A DNA stretch of 64,000 bases. Origin: CAZUMW01 sp964621615 (GTDB taxonomy: Bacteria > Desulfobacterota > WTBG01 > CAIYCZ01 > CAIRTM01). The DNA is taken from NCBI GenBank assembly GCA_964621615.1, contig CAZUMW010000001.1, forward strand, positions 248,001 to 312,000, read 5' to 3'. Position 1 is the stretch's first letter; each line of letters begins with the position of its first letter. Made by a program: the position numbers and the translations under genes. This document shows, one piece after another, positions 60,178-64,000 of this stretch. Under the pieces are notes generated by a model that saw only the letters and a list, made by a program, of their open reading frames with translations, was not told where the DNA came from and did not search any database.

Positions 60178-60876
60178 TCAGGTGCGGCCTAGAATATCCA
60201 TGATCCGGATCAAGTCGTCGATCAGGTAATCCGGCTCCTGCTCCCGGAGCGTATGCTCCGCCTCAAAGCCTCCCGAAAATGCGATAGAAGTTGCACTGAT
60301 TGCTTTAGCGCACAGTATATCATTTGATGTGTCGCCGACAATAATAATATTTTGCATAGCCGCTGCCGGGTTTTTTTCAAGAATAATAGAGCGCGCGCTT
60401 TCAGCCAGGTGAGTTCTTTCCTCTGATATATCGCCGAACACCCCCCAGGAGAAATAGTCCCAGAGGCCTCCGTGTTCGAGCTTCAGCCGAGCGCCCTCGC
60501 GGATGTTGCCTGTCAAAAGAGCGCATTCCACAGTCGTATCAGCGGTGCACCGGTTGAGCACCTCGACAGCGTGCGGATACAGGCGGTAGGAATCCGAATC
60601 GCGAAGCGCTCCGGACAGGTTGTGTACATAGGAGTCGATTACCCGGCGTGCAAGGACATCTGTATCAGCGGTGTCTGCCAGGGTGCGCCGTACCATATCC
60701 CGTATGATCTGTGCATCTGTTTTACCTGCAAAGGAATATCCGTCAAGGACCTCTGTGTTTTGCAGCACGTGACCTACAGCGCACTTCATGGCGCGCAGTC
60801 CGGCCCCGCCGGTGTTTATGAGGGTTCCGTCGATATCAAACAGTATATAGGTGCTTGGGCGGAGTGATTGTGTCAT
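60178..60876 (-). CDS. HAD-superfamily phosphatase (phosphoglycolate phosphatase-like)
   Basis: 232-residue HAD hydrolase of the PGPase/Gph type. Motif I FDIDGTLINTGG near residue 14, motif II LLTGNIREGA (about 118) and motif IV VGDTSNDILCAK (about 180) hold the Asp nucleophile, Thr/Ser and Mg2+ Asp. The substrate cannot be told from sequence. It overlaps mltG by four bases as the third gene of the ruvX-mltG-HAD operon. Confidence 0.85.
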   Translation of the reverse strand: MTQSLRPSTYILFDIDGTLINTGGAGLRAMKCAVGHVLQNTEVLDGYSFAGKTDAQIIRDMVRRTLADTADTDVLARRVIDSYVHNLSGALRDSDSYRLYPHAVEVLNRCTADTTVECALLTGNIREGARLKLEHGGLWDYFSWGVFGDISEERTHLAESARSIILEKNPAAAMQNIIIVGDTSNDILCAKAISATSIAFSGGFEAEHTLREQEPDYLIDDLIRIMDILGRT

Positions 60877-61871
60877 CGCTGAAATCTGTTTACTGCGTGC
60901 AGGTGTTCGGTAAATGTCCTGGAAAACTTATGCGTACCGTCATTGCGGGAAACAAAATACAGATAATCTGCGTCTGCAGGGTTCAGCACCGCCCGTATTG
61001 ATGCCCGTCCCGGATTGCAGATAGGGCCCGGCGGAAGGCCGCTGATCCTGTACGTGTTATAGGGGGTCTTTTTTTCAAGGTGACGCTTTCTGAGCCGTCC
61101 CTCAAAAGCGGGGTCTATGCGCTGCAGGCCGTATATGACCGTTGGATCACACTCCATGCGCATACCTTTTTCAAGCCTGTTGAGGAATACCGCGGCTATG
61201 ACAGAACGCTCGTCCGGGTGAGCAGTTTCTTTTTCAACCATTGAGGCCACAGTTATGATTTCTTTTCGGGAAAGGCCCTGTATATGTGCCATTGCTTTTT
61301 CGGCAGCGTAGACCTCCTTGAACCGGGCTACCATTTTTCTGAGAATGGCAGCAGGGGGAACCCCCTTGCTGAACCGGTATGTGTCGGGAAACAGGTACCC
61401 CTCCAGCGTTTCGCTGCTGCAAAAGTCCGGTGAAACGGCATCCGGGTCCGCGGCACGATCTGCAAACTGCTCGGCCCTGCCGAACCCGGCCTCTTCAAGA
61501 ATGCGGGCAATGTCATATATAGTGCTGCCTTCGGGGATTGTAACGGGATGCGTAAGCACTTTTCCGTGGATCAGCTTTTCCAGAAGTGCGGCCGGCGTCG
61601 GCGGCTGACTGATCCGGTATTCCCCGGACTTGATTCGATGCCCGGCATTTTTTATTTTTGCCAGAATGGTAAAGCCCCGGGGGCTTGAAATAAGCTTTTC
61701 CCGGTTGAGAATGCCCACGGTTCGGCTCAGGGTGCTTCCGTCAGGAATAATAAAGGTTACCGGCAAAACAGCGCTGCTGCACGGGGTAATGCACCAGATG
61801 TAAAAAACAATGCCACCAAGCGCGGCCCCGGCCGGCAGCAGCAGAATCGCTGTGTATAAAACCCTTTTCAT
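60873..61871 (-). CDS. mltG: Endolytic murein transglycosylase MltG (YceG-like)
   Basis: Cleaves nascent peptidoglycan strands to set their length. The 332-residue protein has an N-terminal TM helix (about 5-25), a LysM-like region around residues 40-90 and the YceG catalytic domain with the conserved VEKETAHPDERSVIAAVFLNRL (about 215-236); the catalytic glutamate lies in EKET. The YGLQ and YNTYRISGLPPGPICNPG motifs follow. It overlaps RuvX and the HAD gene by four bases each, a widely conserved neighbourhood. Confidence 0.93.
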   Translation of the reverse strand: MKRVLYTAILLLPAGAALGGIVFYIWCITPCSSAVLPVTFIIPDGSTLSRTVGILNREKLISSPRGFTILAKIKNAGHRIKSGEYRISQPPTPAALLEKLIHGKVLTHPVTIPEGSTIYDIARILEEAGFGRAEQFADRAADPDAVSPDFCSSETLEGYLFPDTYRFSKGVPPAAILRKMVARFKEVYAAEKAMAHIQGLSRKEIITVASMVEKETAHPDERSVIAAVFLNRLEKGMRMECDPTVIYGLQRIDPAFEGRLRKRHLEKKTPYNTYRISGLPPGPICNPGRASIRAVLNPADADYLYFVSRNDGTHKFSRTFTEHLHAVNRFQR

Positions 61872-62299
61872 AGATCACCGGTGTTTGTCCTGTTCATGTG
61901 GTCGAGATAATTTTGAAGAATGATAGAGGCTGCGACTTTGTCAATGACGCCTTTCCGTTTTTTTCTGCTCATGTCGGCGTCAAGTAGAACGCGCTCAGCA
62001 GCAACGGTGCTCAGGCGCTCATCCCAGGTTTCCACGGGCGCCGGGACGTGCTGCTTCAGCTCATCGACAAAGGCAAGCACCTGCTCGGCGGATTTCCCAA
62101 GCGTGCCGTCCATGTTTTTCGGCATCCCGATGACTATTTTTTCAACGCGGTAATCTGCTATCGCTTTTTTTATTTCGCCGATGTCCCGGTTGGTGTCGGT
62201 TCGCCTTATTGTCCCGATTCCGTGCCCGATGATGCCGCTTTCATCGCTGACGGCAAGGCCGATCCGTTTAATGCCGAAGTCTATTCCAAGTATTCTCAT
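61868..62299 (-). CDS. ruvX: Holliday junction resolvase-like RuvX (YqgF)
   Basis: RNase H-fold protein involved in 16S rRNA 5'-end processing (and annotated as putative Holliday junction resolvase). The 143-residue product starts MRILGIDFGIKRIGLAVSDE, the DxxxxRxG metal motif, with Glu/Asp at EETWDERLS (about 96-105) and KVAASIILQNYLDH near the end. First gene of the ruvX-mltG-HAD operon. Confidence 0.93.
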   Translation of the reverse strand: MRILGIDFGIKRIGLAVSDESGIIGHGIGTIRRTDTNRDIGEIKKAIADYRVEKIVIGMPKNMDGTLGKSAEQVLAFVDELKQHVPAPVETWDERLSTVAAERVLLDADMSRKKRKGVIDKVAASIILQNYLDHMNRTNTGDL

Positions 62300-62424
62300 T
62301 GTTATTGTACTATAGGTTTCGGTTTTCTGCCAACGCCGCCTGAGAGCAGTATTACGGCGGTCCTTACCCGGCGCGGAGGATGTGCCGTAACTGTATGCCC
62401 GAAAAATGGGCTTTCACTCTGACA

Positions 62425-62469
62425 ATAAGACCCGGAATCCTGGCCGGGGCAGGTTGTTCCGGGTCTTAT
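62425..62469. terminator. Hairpin between ruvX and nitrilase genes
   Basis: ATAAGACCCGGAA (62425-62437) pairs with TTCCGGGTCTTAT (62457-62469), with a 19-base loop. It lies between the nitrilase stop and the ruvX start, both on the minus strand. No U-run follows, so termination is likely but not certain. Confidence 0.5.
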
Positions 62470-62512
62470 CAATGATGCATGTTAAGATTCATGCGATTAT
62501 CGGATACGCCCT

Positions 62513-63430
62513 CTACCACTCCTCTTCGGGAAAATAGCCGAGGTAGTCGTCGTACAGGTCGGTGCGCCGGTCTGTATGAGGATTGTTGAATGCCGACCAG
62601 TGGCGGTAGCGTGCAAGCATCACATTGATTTCCGCCATAACGATTTCGGGTTTGTCGGGATCGCCCGGGCCGGCTACAAATCCGCCGCCCGGATCGGTGA
62701 TGCAGCTGTTTCCGATAAACACAACGCCGCGCTCCTCGCCTGTCCGGTCAGCGCAGACGCTGTAAACGGAATTCATCAGCGACATCTGGCTTGCTGAGGT
62801 CGCAGCGGTCGGCTTCTCCTTTGTCTGAAGCGGATCAACGACGACCCAGTTTGTCGAGTCGCAGATAATATCGGCACCCTGCGCCGCCAGAATGCGCGAT
62901 ACTTCCGGGAACCACACATCATAGCATATGCGGCAGCCGATTTTGCCGAACGGGAGGCTGAAAACGGGGAATCCGAGATTGCCCGGCTCAAACCACATTT
63001 TTTCCTCGTTCCACAAATGCGTTTTTCGATACGTGCCGATATAGCCTTCGGGGCCGACAACTACAACGCTGTTATACAGATGATTGCCTTCCCGCTCGGT
63101 TATGCCGGCGCAGATGAAGGCATTATGCTTTTTGGCGGCCTTTATCCACTCTTCGGTCGTAGTTCCCTCCGGAACTTCTTCTGCCACATCAAAGGCTTCG
63201 GAGCGCGAGTTAAATACATAGCCGGTGTTGCACAGCTCGGGCAGGACCATCAGCTGCGCCCCGTTATTGCCGGCGTCATCTATCATCTTCAGCGTTTCCT
63301 GAATATTGCGCTCTTTGTTGCAGATATGAGGTTCCATCTGCAGTGCTGCGACTTTTACAAGGCTTTCCTGTCCGGCCTCCCTTTCACCGGGATACGGGGG
63401 CACGGGTATTGACTGATACTTGCTGGACAT
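62513..63430 (-). CDS. Carbon-nitrogen hydrolase (nitrilase superfamily), amidase type
   Basis: 305-residue member of the nitrilase superfamily. The catalytic triad is visible: Glu in MVLPELCNTGY (about residue 62), Lys in GTYRKTHLWNEE (about 135) and Cys in CRICYDVWFPE (about 170). It resembles N-carbamoylputrescine amidase/5-aminopentanamidase-type enzymes, but the substrate is not determined. An N-terminal addition of about 25 residues precedes the fold. An AGGAGA lies before the ATG and a good promoter lies upstream at 63516-63545. Confidence 0.88.
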   Translation of the reverse strand: MSSKYQSIPVPPYPGEREAGQESLVKVAALQMEPHICNKERNIQETLKMIDDAGNNGAQLMVLPELCNTGYVFNSRSEAFDVAEEVPEGTTTEEWIKAAKKHNAFICAGITEREGNHLYNSVVVVGPEGYIGTYRKTHLWNEEKMWFEPGNLGFPVFSLPFGKIGCRICYDVWFPEVSRILAAQGADIICDSTNWVVVDPLQTKEKPTAATSASQMSLMNSVYSVCADRTGEERGVVFIGNSCITDPGGGFVAGPGDPDKPEIVMAEINVMLARYRHWSAFNNPHTDRRTDLYDDYLGYFPEEEW

Positions 63431-63515
63431 GGCATTCTCCTTTGTGATGAATTTATGTTCCGTTTTATATGTTCATCTCAGCGTTTGCTCTTAAGGCAGC
63501 AGTTACAAGAATATC

Positions 63516-63545
63516 ATTCTATAGAACAATATTTACAGCTGTCAA
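63516..63545 (-). promoter_or_regulatory. Promoter upstream of the nitrilase-family gene
   Basis: On the minus strand: -35 TTGACA (63540-63545), 18-base spacer, -10 TAGAAT (63516-63521). Transcription would start near 63509, about 80 bases before the ATG. Confidence 0.65.
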
Positions 63546-63644
63546 GTTTTTTGGCAGAAAGGCGGCGTGGGGGTGAATGCAATCGGCAGGCGAAGCCCTG
63601 AAATCCAGAGGTTGTGCTGATCTCAGCGATACTCTCGGGGGGGG

Positions 63645-63956
63645 TTAATGAAAAAGCCGCTTTGTCTGTCGCGCTCTAAGGAGCATGTCGTCGCCTCTGT
63701 TGAACGGATCGCTGACAAAGCGCTTTTTGCATCTATCGCACAGCACAAAAGAAAGCTCTTCAAACACATCATTGTTTGCTGACTGGCTGTCAATCTGCTC
63801 GGCCGCATCATAGAGTTTCTGCAGGTGCTCGCAGGGATCGGCCGCCTCACACAGAACGTAGCAGTCGCAGTCAAGAACCACCTGCAGGTGCACCGAATAC
63901 CTGGCGGTCCCCTCGGGAATATAGTCTCCGCAGCGGTCGCAGTAGTTGTCGGACAT
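63645..63956 (-). CDS. Small zinc-ribbon-like protein (103 residues)
   Basis: Unrecognised soluble protein with two CxxC knuckles: CDRCG near the N-terminus (residues 6-10) and CDRCKKRF near residue 73, plus CDCYVLC between. This suggests a zinc ribbon. A GGAACG-type site precedes the ATG. There is no adjacent partner within the window; the next gene upstream lies beyond it. Confidence 0.65.
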   Translation of the reverse strand: MSDNYCDRCGDYIPEGTARYSVHLQVVLDCDCYVLCEAADPCEHLQKLYDAAEQIDSQSANNDVFEELSFVLCDRCKKRFVSDPFNRGDDMLLRARQTKRLFH

Positions 63957-64000
63957 GAAAGCGTTCCTTTTACAGATTATAAATTTCTTTGCCGAGCATA

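Overview
The window (about 53% GC by eye) reads as one contiguous chromosomal segment of an anaerobic Gram-negative (diderm) bacterium. LpxK and an MltG/RuvX block indicate an LPS-bearing cell. A complete Rnf complex, tungstate uptake, NifU/NifS, a DUF3786 protein and a multihaem cytochrome c point to an anaerobe of the Desulfobacterota ('deltaproteobacterial') type or a similar lineage. No rRNA, tRNA, prophage or CRISPR array was found, so the lineage is inference from gene content only.

Layout. 1-5.9 kb: 3'-truncated UvrD/PcrA helicase, lpxK, a 138-bp MITE-like element with a target-site duplication, then tupABC for tungstate. 5.9-10.2 kb: a compact TCA operon on the minus strand (aconitase, NAD-type isocitrate dehydrogenase, citrate synthase). 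10.5-18 kb: U32 peptidase, Yip1-type protein, flippase-like protein, pilB-pilC and an FG-GAP lipoprotein. 18-22.5 kb: minus-strand SPOR protein, macrodomain protein, nifU, nifS and cysE.

22.5-31.3 kb is the most unusual part. A secreted 1039-residue protein is built of about 80 short repeats, each ending in one cysteine (x-D-P-x-[DN]-x-x-C). It is followed by two tandem large membrane proteins. Each has an N-terminal multi-TM region resembling a catalytically dead exosortase and two GATase1/GldG-like domains. I propose this three-gene locus as an undescribed surface or secretion system.

31.3-45.7 kb: secreted lipase, glycosyltransferase, DUF3786, PreP-like M16 protease, a possible structured RNA, pncB, a 53-residue membrane protein, a redoxin-redoxin-heptahaem fusion, an exported flavodoxin, an orphan lipoprotein, a thioesterase and Hsp20. 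46-52.4 kb: a beta-propeller protein, a receiver-like protein with CheR, purN, queD and a split purine ending (separate IMP cyclohydrolase and AICAR formyltransferase). 52.7-58.4 kb: rnfGEAB-flavodoxin-rnfCD, in which RnfC lacks the glycine-rich flavin/NADH loop. 58.5-64 kb: HDOD protein, M50-like membrane protein, ruvX-mltG-HAD operon, nitrilase-family amidohydrolase and a small zinc-ribbon protein.

A family of short inverted-repeat elements (copies near 18.0, 41.9 and 45.8 kb, and a solo end at 34.2 kb) is scattered between genes. Many genes overlap by 1-4 bases, so translational coupling is common (tupAB, nifUS, rnfEA, rnfB-fld, rnfCD, ruvX-mltG-HAD, cheR).
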